A DNA stretch of 64,000 nucleotides from Phorcus lineatus. Taxonomy: Eukaryota > Mollusca > Gastropoda > Trochida > Trochidae. The notes under the pieces are model-generated. The model had not been told where the DNA came from. It was given only the letters and a program-made list of their open reading frames with translations, and made no database searches. The stretch lies in contig OV121082.1 of assembly GCA_921293015.1 (NCBI GenBank), positions 46,644,971 through 46,708,970 on the forward strand, read 5' to 3'. Positions 48,601 through 62,030 of this stretch are shown here, in pieces; within the stretch, counting starts at the first letter, position 1, and each line of letters starts with the position of its first letter. The position numbers and the translations under genes were made by a program.

Positions 48601-49883
48601 AATGACGATAAAGCCAACTGCGGTTTCGAAACACACAAACAAAATCTATTGTCATTTCAAATTAGGAACCAGTTACTGGGCAGGATCTTATCGAAAAAGT
48701 TGTTATTAAATGTGATAGCATTGTCATTAAATGTATGTTGCCAGACATGCCTTATTATTTCAAAGTTATTTCCGGCTACAAGGAAGTTGATATTGTCGAA
48801 AACAAAGCTATGTATGCAATTTTTTATTTATAACATATTTATCCTTACATGATCAGTTTAGGTTTTAATTTTGGATAAAAATAAAAATAATAATAAAGAA
48901 ATGCATTTGCATCACCGTTAGGGCTATTGCATGATTGGCCATGGTGCAAATTTTCCTACGTGTATGTACAAGTAACATGTACAAGTTAAATACCGTGAGA
49001 AAATCCTGTTCGTGCTATAATTGAAACACGAAGTTAAATGCGTCTATAAATAGCGAGTAGAAGAGTCAATTGAAAAAATGACACAATCAAAAGTTTTTAA
49101 ACGAGGAGGGCAAGGGAGGAAATTATTTTAAACGTTATCTGAGAGGGATTATGTCTCTGAATGCTTGAAAACTATATGCGAGTGCCTTCCGACCCTAACT
49201 ACCCCTCCCATTCCACTCCCAAGTTTCAACGCCTATAGACATCATGTATGTGGAAAGGGGGTGTAAGTTAGCTATTAATATTGTTTTTACTATTACTGAA
49301 ATTCCTGATTGAGAAGATTCATGAGTTACAGTTCATAAGTTTGATAAAACTCTCCTCCTTTTGATAATGTTTTAAAGGCAAATGATCATTGAGGGAACAA
49401 AGAAAGGGATTTCCTACTTTCCCCGAACATAACCAATAGTCTTGTTTTTATACTATAGATTCCAAATTTTACTGTCATTACATGATATAAAATCGTTGTG
49501 AAGGTTATCCTTACCTCATAACAGCTGGTGACACCGAGGTTGTAGAAAACGGGCACATACACGTGCGCTGCTAACGCCATGGAGATGAAGTAACCGGCGC
49601 CTATGTACACATATACCGTGGTGTAGTTGTACATTTCAGCTGGCGTCCCTAGCAACGTGATTGCAGACATGAAACTCGCCAACAACGACATTGCAACCGG
49701 CATCACGTGCATGTTGCCACCAGCTAACAGGAAGTCCTTGATGCTTTTCTTCTTCCGGTCCTTGATGGCATAGAAGATACCAATACCGGCGGAAAAGGCG
49801 AGGGTACAGGAGAAGATGAGGTAATCGAGCCAGTGAAAGTGCTCGATCTCGCCCGTCTCGATACTGTATTTCTTCTCGCCCAT
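39613..49883 (-). CDS. SLC5-family sodium/solute symporter (SMCT/SMVT-like), 15 coding exons
   Basis: Minus-strand exons: 49883-49515, 48505-48440, 47837-47786, 47410-47343, 47063-46909, 46532-46392, 45342-45213, 44604-44516, 43593-43478, 43306-43239, 42590-42504, 42050-41800, 41321-41221, 40668-40550, 39801-39613. All introns are GT..AG and all phases agree, totalling 2001 nt (666 aa). Sodium:solute symporter landmarks appear in order: WLDYLIFSC (TM1), MSLLASFMSAITLLGTPAE, PVFYNLGVTSCYEYLEKRF, GGMKAVLWTDTFQ, TNQSQVQRAL, PGLFVASIFSGALST with SSGLNSLSAV, GILQAALSLFGMLGAPMMGLF, WYSLLAV. These match SLC5A8/SLC5A12 (sodium-coupled monocarboxylate) and SLC5A6 (multivitamin) carriers best. The substrate cannot be chosen from sequence alone. 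Expected role is Na+-coupled uptake at the plasma membrane. Exon 12 adds a Thr-rich extracellular loop with five N-glycosylation sequons. The C-terminus lacks a PDZ ligand like that of SLC5A8. A likely 5'UTR intron acceptor lies at 49914. Confidence 0.95.
40132..40392. mobile_element. hAT-like MITE in symporter intron 14
   Basis: The left end TAGAGCTGTGGCGATA and the reverse complement of the right end TAGAGGTGTGACGATA match at 14 of 16 positions. The interior is rich in GTATCGTGATAC-like phrases typical of a widespread hAT-derived MITE type. The 8-bp flanks do not match, so the target duplication has decayed or the ends are slightly misplaced. Confidence 0.65.
43600..44290. repeat. intronic tandem repeat of 121-134 bp units
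   Basis: The marker 'ggaaacgatgttacataaag' recurs near 43708, 43837, 43971 and 44092, with sub-repeats built on 'acatacagcaac'. It sits in intron 8 of the symporter gene and begins within about 10 bases of the exon 9 acceptor (CAG at 43594-43596). The hydrophobic repeat frame on the minus strand is an artefact. Confidence 0.9.
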
Positions 49884-50304
49884 CTTGGATTTCTCTTGAG
49901 GTAGTTTGTGCAGCTGTGGTCAAAATAAAGAGAGAATGGTAATTCAGCGTTGGGTGGCAAGGATGGAGGGCTACTTTCTATGAACGAGATAACGTTCACT
50001 TCGGCGATCAAATTGGCGCTAATAAATCTGTGCGTGGACAGGCTGCAGATAGGATTGAGGTCGTAGCGATGTCATTGCGGTTAATTTGAAGAGGTTTTCC
50101 TGCCTTCGTAATCGCAATAGATGAAAAAATATTACAACTTTCTGTACAGACCTGAGGAGAGATATCACAGTGTAATGTGGGAAGGGGCAAGGCAAGGGGA
50201 TGAACGCAAGCTCTACGATGAAGCAGTATTCGACAATGACGGGGTATTCCTTGACGGGGCGTGTCAGATTACCTCAGACTGTCATGGCTACCTGGAAACA
50301 GATA

Positions 50305-50323
50305 ACAGACAGACAGACAGACA
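50305..50323. repeat. (ACAG)n microsatellite
   Basis: A short ACAG run is followed by 'caatagtttattaacgtctc', which may mark the tail of a reverse-oriented retroelement fragment. Confidence 0.7.
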
Positions 50324-50329
50324 ATAGTT

Positions 50330-53300
50330 TATTAACGTCTCACTTCTGTACAGGACTCACAGATTGAGGAAAAGCTCCATCGAAGCTTAAGGAGAACTTG
50401 TCAACTGAAGGCTATTAACAGAGTAAACATTTTACAGTAATTGAACCAACATGACCACTGGGATGTTGGATACTGTTTCGGTTTTTAATGCCGAAGTGGT
50501 TGTACGTTAGGCTCAGTTTGTGAGACAAGGACGATAAAACCCGACCCTTGGAATGTCAATGACCACCAAGGCCTGACCTCGATTTAACACTAAAAATTCA
50601 CGGCGATTATGTAACGTGATCACCCCTTACAAGTCGACTTGATGAATAAACGAGTTCTGGTTTTGTATGCTTAAACAGGACATGTTAATTCCATTCAATT
50701 TATTTCACATAAGTTATTCTAAATATTACTATATTCAATGAAATTTTCAAATGGAAGACGTTTATTGACTTTTTATTCATAAGTGTCTTTCATACCTAAA
50801 TCATGTAACGACAAGTAAATGGGAAAAGGTTAAAGGTACATATGTACTTTACTCTGATACTTTCTTTAAAATAAATAATTTCAAATTCAAAGTGATGATT
50901 TTTCTGAAGAAATACCACCGATATTTCTTAAGAAAGTGATTTTACCACACGAAGTATGTCTATTTTGAAGTTCCTGCGATTGAAACACGAGTGAATATGA
51001 CATTTGACTGTACGTGAGCCAAATCTACCACTAGATTTTATTGTTATTTAACGATGCACTCAGGGACTGAATTAGTCGAGCGACATCTTGGGTTCATGAT
51101 TCACATACAAATTTATTCATTCATATATATATATTTGAAAAAATGAAATACTTCAGACGACACTTGCTGTAGATATCATTTTAATGATGACTGGATGCGT
51201 CGCATTTCGACTTGTTTACACTGTTGAAAAGACTGTATATTTCAAATATACATCTACTTCACGTGCGACCTTTCACCTTTTTACATATATATATATAAAT
51301 ATTCATTCACTTCCTTGTTATTTAAAAAAAGTGGGATATTGACTAAGGGGTATGGTTACAGGATACGGCTGAAGGTTATCACAATCGTGATAGCCCCTTT
51401 CTTCGTCACAGAGAAATGATACTCTAAACACCGTCCGCTATTGTGAAAAACATTGAATTGGCATATACATTGTAAGTCCTACATTCTGTTCATAATGTTT
51501 GACATAGGTTTTGGAAAAATGGCTATGTTGCCGCTATTCTGTGTCGTCGCATTTACGTCAGTTATCACAAGCATGATAGTCCCTGGTAGTCTCATCCAAC
51601 GCTCGTGTGAGAAACATTGACTCACCACTTGCAGTGCATATTCCCGCGGCTAGATTGATCTGATTTGACATAGTTTTGGTGTTAAAATAATAACCAATGA
51701 CGGTTAAGATCGCCGCTCATCTGCGTAGTCGCAAATACGTCATATGTCAGGGTTTTAGTAATAAAGAAGTTAAAATCGATTAATATATCTAACGTCAAGA
51801 GTCCTCTTGGCTGGATGTATTTAACATATGTTTCGTCATCATTAATGCAGATATCTTAAAGATATATTCCTTTGCCAAAGTGATGCTGTAATTTCAAAAT
51901 ATCTTTATAAATTTGTTTTATTTCCTAGTTTTCAATTAAAATCGAGAAATATTCTTCTTTTTTATGTGAAGAATTATATTTAACTGACGCGCGCTAGTGC
52001 TCGATTTCCCATCAAAATCGCGACTTTGTATACCGCCATATCTTTACGGTTTCAAACTTATTAGCATAAAATGAAAGTTTAAATATACATTGCGTACATC
52101 TCGATAAAATGACACCACTGATAATATTTCGTAGAAGCGACATTAAAAAATCTAACGGATTATAATAATTCCCCTCCTTTTATGTTTCCATTTTCACCAT
52201 TCCATTCCATAACGTAATAATTAAAGTACCCGCCAATTTTTAAAGAGCATAATCATTATTAAAGATACAGGACTGTTTTGAAACATGACTGCTGATTTCA
52301 GTTAGTGATACACAGTTGTAAATGGTCAGAAATGCATAAAGATAAATAATGAAAGTCGAAAATAGTCACATGGGATCTATAGCACATCAGGCAATGACTA
52401 TAATACATAGTTCTCCGGGTTAACTATAACATAAAAAAGGGAAGGTAATTCATCAAACCATATCATATTCCTCAAATCATGAAACATAATTATTTTTTAA
52501 TTCTTATAGCCTCTTTTCTGCACATATATATATATTTGCTGTCATGGATATATTTGTAAATATACTTCCTTTTAACAGAAAACATGCTTAAAACAGCTTG
52601 AAGTATTCTTGAAATCAGCAACAGATAACTTCCTACAAAAGATCTTATTAACGTCATCCGAGTCATGGGGCTGCTGTTAGACCGTTGTGAACAGAAAAGC
52701 CCCTATTATAACGTGCAAAATATATACCTACCTAAATAACAATATCTCTTACCCGAATACTGAATACACATACAATAGACACGTGCATCACTGAAGTACT
52801 GTAGTATTCCCCAACCACTGCCAATACAAGAAACCGATAGACATCATATAGACACAGAGATCACTGACACCTCAAGGAATCATGTGTTTGGCTTATTAAG
52901 CTTTCTGGCGTACCTTTCAAGGCAAGATAATTATTTCATTGGTTATATTGCATTTTCTCATTGTATTATAAGCATATAATGTTTTCCTGACCGGTGTGAT
53001 TGCATTGAACATTTTATCACCACTCAAACTATTTATTGAGGGGTCATCTCAATAAACATATTATTCATTCTATAATGACATACATACTACACAAAGAATG
53101 CAACATTCAAGGCGCAATATATATTTATAGAAACAAAATAAAAGGATTATTATGTTAGTTAATTGTCACCAGACATGCATTCATGTTATCATTTGGTAAC
53201 CTATGTCTAAACAAAATGTTATAATTTTACGGAATTGTTTTATGTGGAAAAGAAAGAATTAAAAATCTTGCTAAACTTCTGTAAGTGATTAAAACAATTG

Positions 53301-54500
53301 TAAACGTGCCTGAAATCCCTGACTAACTTATCTCTTAAAGACACTCCGGTTGTCACAGGTCACTTGACTTAATGTCAGATGCAGATGTTCCACCGCTCAA
53401 ATACGCATTCTTCAATTCGCAGAAAGCGTATTGGCTGAGTTCACACTATGAGGGAGTAAAAGTTTCATCTTTTAAATTGTTGATGGTACAGACGTAGCTA
53501 GTTGATAACATTCAGCATTCAGCATTATATTTTGCCCAATTGGCTTAACGGCCCGAAAGCAGTTATAAGTATAAAGTTATAGTTGCACCCCTGCCACGCC
53601 CTTATTGTCGGTGTAGGCAAATTAAATTCAGACACTATAGTATCACTCCCAAAAAAATGGAGATTATTAGGATTGACGGTTTCTTGAGAGATGACAACAT
53701 AATATTTGGAGTTAAAAATTTGAAAAGTTTACCAACGACGTCCGACAACGGGCCATGCCACAGGCCCATCTAGCTTTTCAGTTTTGATGAACAAAAACGA
53801 CAGAAAATTCCTTATATCAGCACGTCATTGAATATGTCCATATTTAAAGAAACAACCAACCGTATACTGGCATGTGACTGAAATAGGGGTAATTTTCCGT
53901 TGTCAAATAACAAGTCAGTTCCTTCAATCCTCAGAAAGGTTATCTTTATGTAAATTTTATTGCGGACACATGTTTACTAGGGGTAATTTATACTTATTGT
54001 TCCTCTTGACAGTGAGGTGAACTTTCCTCATTTATTACACACTGAAGATAAATATGTTGTACACTAAAGATGGAGTCATCGTAAAGTAGGTTCTTTTATT
54101 AGTACCTCTTTTTTAAAAAATCTTTTAAAATTGTCTGCTTCGTATATATGTTATTCAACATTTTCTGCTGTGAAGGATTCTTACATGGAAAATGCCTCGT
54201 ATCGATGGGGCAAGAATATTTTCAACAAATAAAATTATGTGAGGAGCATGTAGACAATAATTAAAATGACCACTACTATACACTATATTTTACTATAAAG
54301 ATAAAAGAAAATGACACAGAACCAATTTTACTCAAACATGTTTTACTGATATCTTCAGGGAGTCTTACATGTGTCTAGTTTGTTTTACAATATATTTCGA
54401 AATACGATTTTATAAGATAATCCAAGTTTATGCATTTTGGACCTACGTGTTGTATTAAAAATGCCAGATGCGTCCCTGAAGTAATAAGAATATCACAATT
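50330..54500. other. no gene recognised; diverged MITE copy inside
   Basis: AT-rich intergenic DNA upstream of the symporter. The 5'UTR exon and promoter of that gene may lie here but cannot be placed. A degraded TTAA-family copy is at 51857-52142. Confidence 0.5.
51857..52142 (+). mobile_element. TTAA-family MITE, copy 5 (degraded)
   Basis: Family blocks 'aactgacgcgcgctagtgctcg', 'atttcccatcaaaatcgcgac' and 'atctcgataaaatgacaccac' are present in order. The ends are poor (TTAA near 51854 and 52143). Confidence 0.45.
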
Positions 54501-54529
54501 GAATAGCATAACCTCGTGAAGAATGAAGT

Positions 54530-55095
54530 GTGAAGAAATGGTTTATGGTGCGTCATGGTGTACAGCATCCGTCCGTCTTTAAACTTATGACATTTTCGAC
54601 TTCTACTCAAGATCAATGGGCTCTGGTAAATATTGAGCGACTCCTTGGTCCTAATGCTTCGAAAACAAATGTTCATCTTCTCCGCCAGATCAAAAAGCAA
54701 TGGAAGGCTATGATGTTATGAAAGACACGATATTAATTGTCAATTAAAGATTTGGTGATTCATGGCCATCAGTGCCCTAAAAGCTATTTTAATCTTCTCC
54801 AAAACAAAGTCCACTAGAAGGCGGAAATAATTTACAATTAAACTGACAAATAAGGATTTAATATTATAGATTTGTTGGTTCTGTGGCCCTCTGGGTTTCA
54901 TGCTCTACAAACCTTTTTTCATCATCTTCTCAAGAGCAAGGTTCTACTTGGCTGAAATAAGGTGGACAGTTACCTAAGATAAAGAGTATATTGTTCATTG
55001 TAGATATGGTGACCCTGTGGCCCATAAACTGGCAATACACCCCTCCAAAGCCTTTTCATCATATTCTCCTGAAAATGAGATAGAAGGCAGACATC
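54530..55095. repeat. dispersed repeat related to 60895-61000
   Basis: 'gcatccgtccgtctttaaac' followed by 'cattttcgacttctactcaa' parallels 'cgtccgtcttcccgtctgtaaac' and 'ctatttcgacttcttctcct' at 60926-60977. Downstream, 'gattt.gtggttc.tgtggccc' phrases recur two to three times about every 150-170 bp. Non-coding and family not named. Confidence 0.6.
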
Positions 55096-55834
55096 TTTAT
55101 AATAATATTCTTTGATAAGCTTTAAATATTTTTTTCATTCATAGAAACTTTATACAGTCCTCTTCTGAACAAGATAAACCCTCGGTTAAGACTCAAAGCA
55201 GTGATCCTTGACCTTTCATCCGAGAAGAAGGCAGGAAATAGCCCTTAAGTATGTTTTTATCATATTTAATGTAAATATTAACAACCATTATAAATCGAAC
55301 GACCTATTTTCTGTATTTACTTCAGATTTTATTGAGAGCATTAAAGTGTTTTTGTTTGTTTGAGTATGGAATCACATACAAGACAGATACAAAAATAGTC
55401 TTATGCATAGCTGACCCCTGATAATGAAACAAGCGAATCGCGGTAGTGTTAACGACCATAGGGATATTGTCTATATAGTTCACAAATCTATTACGGTTTA
55501 CAATAACCCTGTCTCAGGAAAACAGTGATGGTATAGTTGGGTTATAACCTAGGGCATGCGAGTGGAGCCTCAGCGTATGAGTTTTACCCTTGGATGGAGT
55601 TTGTTTATCTTCTAAGGTTGAGGACTTTTCCGATATACCAATCATGGAAGATTTCACCATTTACTATAAAGTAAAAATTTTTAAGTTATCTCAAGCTTTC
55701 AGCTTTGGTAACAAGGATAGCCTATGTTAACTTGATAAGAGGATTTTAAACTACTATACTGTTTAAATACAATTTAGGTAACTTGTAGTTTTATAGGATG
55801 AACCTGACCTCACAACGTTAAAAGAGGATCCACA

Positions 55835-55955
55835 TAATGATCATGATTAACCATTATGATCATGATTATCGACATTATGATTATGATTATCCACATTATG
55901 ATCATGATTATCCACATTATGATCATTATCATCCACAGTACGATCATGATTATGT
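55835..55955. repeat. about 21-bp minisatellite containing ATGATCATGATTATC
   Basis: About five units of 'cacattatgatcatgattatc' type run in a row, each with the palindrome ATGATCAT. The His/Asp/Asn-repeat frame on the minus strand is an artefact. Confidence 0.9.
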
Positions 55956-56740
55956 TTAAAAAGCATGTACAAGGTTAAAGTTATCATTATACCTAAAATG
56001 GAATGGGACATCCATAATGAAATACCAGTGTTTGCAAAATTAAAAAATAATATTGATTTTTCGTGGATGTAAAAGTACAAAAAACACGATCAAAAGTTAA
56101 TGATCTTATATCCCCTATGGATCTGCATTAAATGAAGTGAGATGGAGTATTCATTTATAAGACACGGCTGTTACGGTACGTCAATGTCAAGCCATGCCTG
56201 CAGTGTGGTACAAAGGTACGACTTTACAAGGACAAGCGATTCGATCCCGACACAATCAAAGGGCGCTAGAAGCATAACGAAGCATAACGAAGCATCGAAA
56301 CAACATAACACATAACAATACATATCCAACCAATAGATGGATTCTAGATTAAATCGGAAACGTTAAAACTTACATGGACAAATAACAGACTCTTACGACT
56401 TATGCATTAAAATAATAAGTTAAGAAGAATATAGATAATTGCTACAGCATACAATTTGAGACAAAATAATTCACTTTTTTTAGATGACCGTAGACGTAAG
56501 GACAGATGACCTAACAAGTAATTATCTACTTCAAATACGCGGATAAGGATTAGATAATAAATCAAATCAATGTGTTTGTTTATACCACGAAATTACGATT
56601 CAAGCTTCAAGAGAGAATCAGTCTAAACTTGTAGAACTTGTGCAGTTTATGTTTACCACATTCCCTATCGAACACATTTATAACTTTACTTTGCATTTCC
56701 CAAACCTAGCAATTAAGTAAAAATAGCGGTGTTATCAACG

Positions 56741-56863
56741 ATGCAATCACTTTTATCTAAACATATCCTAAAAATAGTACCAAACTCCCAGGTTCGCTGC
56801 CAGAGGGAAGTATATATCATGATAATGAGCCAGCTAACCCTCCCAGCAGGTGTAGTGCTACAG
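56741..56863 (+). other. candidate short coding exon, unassigned
   Basis: An ATG-started frame of 41 codons (MQSLLSKHILKIV start) ends exactly at a strong donor CAG|GTGAGT (56861-56869). No following exon or family was recognised. It may be chance. Confidence 0.2.
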
Positions 56864-57647
56864 GTGAGTAGTCATCAACTCTACTGGTTGTATATGTTAT
56901 ACAGTCTAACACCAAAGCCGTAGGTAATGATACTTAAACATCAACATAACCTCTTGGAAATCAAGTCTAGAAATCAGCTACCAACAGCACCACTTCTTTG
57001 AGACTCCTTTCTTATGTAGAACAAAATTATCGGGTTTGAGATCTATTTTAGAGACTGGATATTAGTCTATATATTATAGCTATAAGACCAGCTCGTATGT
57101 TTTCAATGTATCTTATGCAAGTATAACACGATAACAATTTAAAGCATCTATTGTACTATTATATTTCAGGGTTGTAAGTAATTGAGGTTTTTCCCTATTC
57201 AGTGTTGTTGTCTTACCTTGTATAGGATAAGTTTTAAGAAGTTATAGCTTATACAAATTCAAAACGATACGATAAACGTTATCAATTGATCTACAATTTG
57301 AGAGATAATTTCAGTTCGAATACTGCGAACGGTAGGTAGCCTTTCAATAACTAAACACCAAAACATATCTATAAGATACTGCTATGCTGCCACAAAGGGC
57401 CTATCGATCACGATCTTTCATTCTCTAGAGAGTCAGATAACATTCCGTCATCCCTTTACTGGGTTGCTTAGGGCATCCCGGATGCTTCACAAATACAAAG
57501 CGTGGCAGGCATATCTGAAGACTTCATTCACCAAACAAGCACGCATCAATGAATCTCCCTGCAACACTCCAATCGTACTTACTCGAGCAAAATATTGCAC
57601 AGCACTGTCAAGACATGGCACCGCAACAACCCTTGGTCCACACCTAC

Positions 57648-57727
57648 AGAGATATCCCAAGTCCAGGTCTGAGAACAAACGCGGAAGAAACTAGGTTACA
57701 GGGTGTCAGATTTCTAGCTGCCGCCAT
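57648..57727 (-). other. candidate 5' exon on the minus strand
   Basis: A minus-strand ATGGCGGCAGC in good initiation context (A at -3) opens 26 codons reading MAAARNLTPCNLVSSAFVLR and on, rich in Arg/Ser/Ala/Leu and short of acids, like a mitochondrial targeting start. It ends at a donor-like CT|GTAGGTG (57648). The region is GC-richer than its surroundings and a homopurine tract lies just upstream. No second exon was found. Confidence 0.25.
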
Positions 57728-58266
57728 TTAACGTGCTTGAACTGGTAGCGGTTAAAGGAGGGACGGGGTGGTTGGGGGAGGGGGGTAAGGTTGCGTGTTG
57801 AAAAGGGAGGAGATCGAGGGGAGGGACTATATCTATGAACAGGAAATTAAAAATTAAATAGGATCATTTTCAAAACAAGCAGTGCGTTTTCAGTGTTATG
57901 CTCTTAGCCTGGATATATATGCCCGTGTAGAATTGCTGAATGAGGTTCTTTCCTCAAGTAAAGGGTCTTATGTTATACTCATTTACCACGACTTGTGAAC
58001 ACGAGAAACTAATAACGACGAGTTGCTATAAATCATTGGTCGTCCGAAAACAGGGGAGATTTATTCGAGGGTGTACTCAACATACTGACAAAAGGGGGCT
58101 TGACTTCTTACAATAAAGTGAATACGAAGCTTTTGGTTATTAGGTGTTGGTAACAACAATATGTAGTGATTCAGATTTCCGCTTAGGGATACATGTACAC
58201 AACAACAGATATTGATGGGAAGCTCCATCACTGAGACACAGAGGCATAAGCAGAGAGAGACAATAT

Positions 58267-58373
<107 letters not shown>

Positions 58374-58549
58374 CAACAGAGAGAGACAGAGAGAGACAGA
58401 GACAGAGAGGAAGGAGAGAGAATGAGATTAAAAATATACATTTATGTATGTCATTCTTACAATGTATCCAGTCTAACCATAAATTGGCTAAGTTTATAAA
58501 ATGATGTTTTACTGGAACAAAGAAACGAAAACGAAACGAAACGAAAGAT

Positions 58550-59850
58550 AAGGGATCTAGTGAGAGATCAAATGAAATTTCAACAAACCGTATGAGTATT
58601 AACATTATTATGAAATCATTTATTTCAAGAACAATGTCCTTGACTGTGATTATCGTATCCCATTACGTCGATACATCATTAAATGTTCGATTTGAAAACA
58701 AATCCTATTGATATACAATACTATATATATAAGTGCCAAATGAATCTGAAGAAACTACGTTTTATCAAAAATAAAATACAAACTTAACAAAAATATCTGA
58801 TCAATCAATCACCAATTTTCAAGATAATAGTAAATGTGGCTACAATCATCGACGAAAATAGTTTGTTCTACAAGAAACACACTGCTACGCTGTTAAATAT
58901 AAGAAGCGCTCGTATAATCGACTTTATCTATCTTAGCCGCTTTGAACAATTTTGAACAAAGTAAATACTTATTTATTAATGTATTTATTTATTTGCATTT
59001 AAAAAAGCGGCTGTCGGTTTTTTGGTCACCAGATTTAATTTAGATTATGCCCATATTGTAGTCTAAATGTAGCCTTTGAGTTAATACAAAGTTTCATTTG
59101 GAAAGTTGAACTATTTGGTCCTATTCAACACTGTGGAACTGAAAATAATAAAAACTTGCTTGAGAATCGAACTCTTGTTGACTTAACGGAAGCCGTGGCT
59201 CTTTAATGAACACCTTTTTTACATTGTTTGAAACAGCTAAAGAAATCTGCATGCGATAAGACCTGCGACTTCCGTACCAAAATAATAATCTACTCAGCCA
59301 ATAGCGTTTATGTCATGTTTTAAAGAGACTGAATCTAGCAAATGTTATTGTAATGTGATTTGTCAAATTAAATGGCAATGTCCCATAGTTGCGCAAAATT
59401 ATCTGAGTGTAAAACAATATTATAGATAATATAACGTAACGACCCCCGGCTCAAAGCGGCATCTTCTGTCCATGTCCCTATACTGCAAGGTTAAATCTAT
59501 AGCAGAATGAGAAAGCAATCTTAAGAGTTCTCACTGACACGACTTTATTGGACAATTGACTTTTTTTACACTATAAAAGCAATAAGACTATGCAATGAAC
59601 GCCTCAAGCGTTCAAGATATGTTTCACAATTAACGTTGATAGGGTCATGACAACGTTATCTACAGAGCCAAATATCATCTGAGTATCGTTCCCAGTAAAG
59701 TTTTTGTCTTGGTTTAACGGAAAACTGTGATCACATCCATAACCTCAAACTCTCTTTGGAATGGATTATCTTAAAAAGATAATGTTCTTTTGATGCTGTT
59801 TTTCATTTATTCATCTTATTAGGTACATACTACTTGTTTAAAAGCAGGCT
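58550..59850. other. no gene recognised
   Basis: AT-rich sequence without open frames of note. Nothing further can be supported. Confidence 0.55.
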
Positions 59851-59864
59851 GAACGCTTCATTAA

Positions 59865-60333
59865 AGAGCCACTCCGTGATTTTCATTACATATTATTTAC
59901 CTCTGATATCAACCTAAATGTCATATGTGGTGATATAAAATAAAATCATCTGAACTTTTCATGTCCAAAAGACATATAAATGACAAATACTGGTTTTCCA
60001 AGAAAATATAAAAACAGCCTTATAAATGCACAGAGGTGTAGATGTCACGTCCAATATACATTGATACTAGTTATATAACCTGACAAACACTATCAACTCC
60101 TAACTGCCCTCCTGGCTGTTTTAGATAAGAATCCAAAATTACGTTTGACTATTTGACGCGCGCCACTGTCCAGTTTTCGATCATAATTGCGACGTTCTAC
60201 CTTCATATTGTCACTGTACAAAACAAATTAGTTTTTAAATGTTTGTTTTTGGTAACAGTCGATACTTCGCGATCAGATGACACCCTTGATTAAGTTTGGC
60301 ATATTTGACTCCAAGAACTCGCGGAGTGGCTCT
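59865..60333 (+). mobile_element. TTAA-family MITE, copy 6 (best-preserved, 469 bp)
   Basis: The left end AGAGCCACTCCG is the exact inverse complement of the right end CGGAGTGGCTCT, and both ends abut TTAA (59861-59864, 60334-60337). A TTAA target could mean a piggyBac-mobilised MITE, but the ends do not start with CC, and a 3-bp TAA/TTA target as in PIF/Harbinger elements cannot be excluded. There is no coding capacity. Confidence 0.9.
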
Positions 60334-60894
60334 TTAAGTACTAGTTTGTACTCATGAACGAGTTGAGAAAGAGATATAATATTGAAACCAATGTGTATTC
60401 TTTGATAAAAGTTATAAATATGAATTTATTCCAAATGGCTTATGTAAATTAATTGATCTTGTATTGTTTTGAATGATGCATAATTTTTTTTGCTTTTTAT
60501 TTCTTGTCCTTGTTCCCTGATCTAAATTTTATTTATGTCTTTTGATTTTGCAGTTCCCTGACTGCAAACTGTCTTATTGTAGCAGGGTTTGAGGAATAAA
60601 CAATTATGTTGAAAAGTATTGAATAAAAGAGATTTCATCGCTGGCCTGGTAATCAAGGTTAATATATCGAGTTACAATTAAAAAATCTGCAAAATAAGCC
60701 GCAATTCTTGCAAAACAGAAGTAGATTATTGTTTCATTCCCTCGTGTGTATTTACTGTTCTAAGATAAGAAAACTGGACACGTACCACTATCATACTCTA
60801 AGATAAGAAAAGTGTGTTTTCGTACCATAGTTCTCAAACCGGAATTAGTTTTTCTGTTCCAATCCTTTTGATTTTAGGTGATTTTGACTGAAAG

Positions 60895-61095
60895 TCCCAA
60901 TCGGCTTATGTCATGGCATGACGTCAGGCGTCCGTCTTCCCGTCTGTAAACTTTTCACTATTTCGACTTCTTCTCCTGAACAATTGACTCAAAAATTAGA
61001 AACCATGTGTAATGCCTGCTGGTTTGAGCTTTTTATTTATATATTTTGATGATCCATTTGCCCTTTAAAAGGGCCACAGGGACCACGCCATAAAA
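60895..61095. repeat. dispersed repeat related to 54530-55095
   Basis: It contains 'gcgtccgtcttcccgtctg', 'taaacttttcac.atttcgac' and 'ttcttctcctgaacaa', then 'gggccacagggaccac'. Similar phrases occur in the 54.5 kb repeat. Non-coding. Confidence 0.6.
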
Positions 61096-62030
61096 CCTAT
61101 TAATGTTTCCTATAATCATGAAACACTTTTGTAATCATTGATAAATTTGACACTGACCTTCACATAATTTCTTTACATAAAACAACCATCACAATCATGT
61201 GTGCGTTAAAACGAAATTTGATTAAATGGAGCGTTTTGCTTCGTAAATAAAGAACAATGGAGGTTTGGTTTGCACTCTCAAATCAACATTGCATGAAGCG
61301 AATTTATCCAAAAACGTAGCAGATTAACGTAGATGTACGGTTTTTCCACATTTGGATTCGGAGATTGAGAATAAAAAGGTACCAAGTGCACTTAATATAT
61401 TTTACTTTTTGAAAGAAATGGAATCTTTCGATCCATGTCATGTCTCAGTAAAGTTTGGAATTGAAAAAGTTAGCAAGTGCTTTATGTTGTGGGCAGTACC
61501 AAGTGAGATCTTTATGTGATGACACTCCCTGTTTATCTGTGTTATAATTTTCAAATAATGCGGAGAAATAATATCAATTATTCGCTATGGATGGATAATG
61601 TCATCTTGAATCTATCAAAAGCAAATTAATATCAATTTCAAAGAGCCAAGCGTTGAAATAAACATAATGACTGAATGAAATTAAAACATTAAAATAACAG
61701 TTAGTTCAAAGTGGACGAAAAGCTAGCTCTGATTTTCTTATGAAACTTAATAACAGTGCAAGATCTTAAATGAAATTTAAGCGATTAGAACCAACCATAG
61801 AGTAAAAAATGACAAGACAATGTAACAACTTCCACTTTTCTACGACAATTGTTTTAAGCAAGGAGATCGTCACTAAAAGGCAAACTTATTTCATTGACCT
61901 TCCTTAAGTTTACTACTAGGAGGAACCGTTAATAGCTGTTGATAGACGAAAGGAAAATTCTCTGAATTAACAGTTTTGTATGAATGCTTAATGAATTTTT
62001 GAAATTTCTATCAGAAATGTCTTTAGACTA

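Noticed and set aside
55847-56080. His/Asp/Asn-repeat protein on the minus strand
   Set aside because: It is produced by the ~21-bp ATGATCATGATTATC minisatellite.
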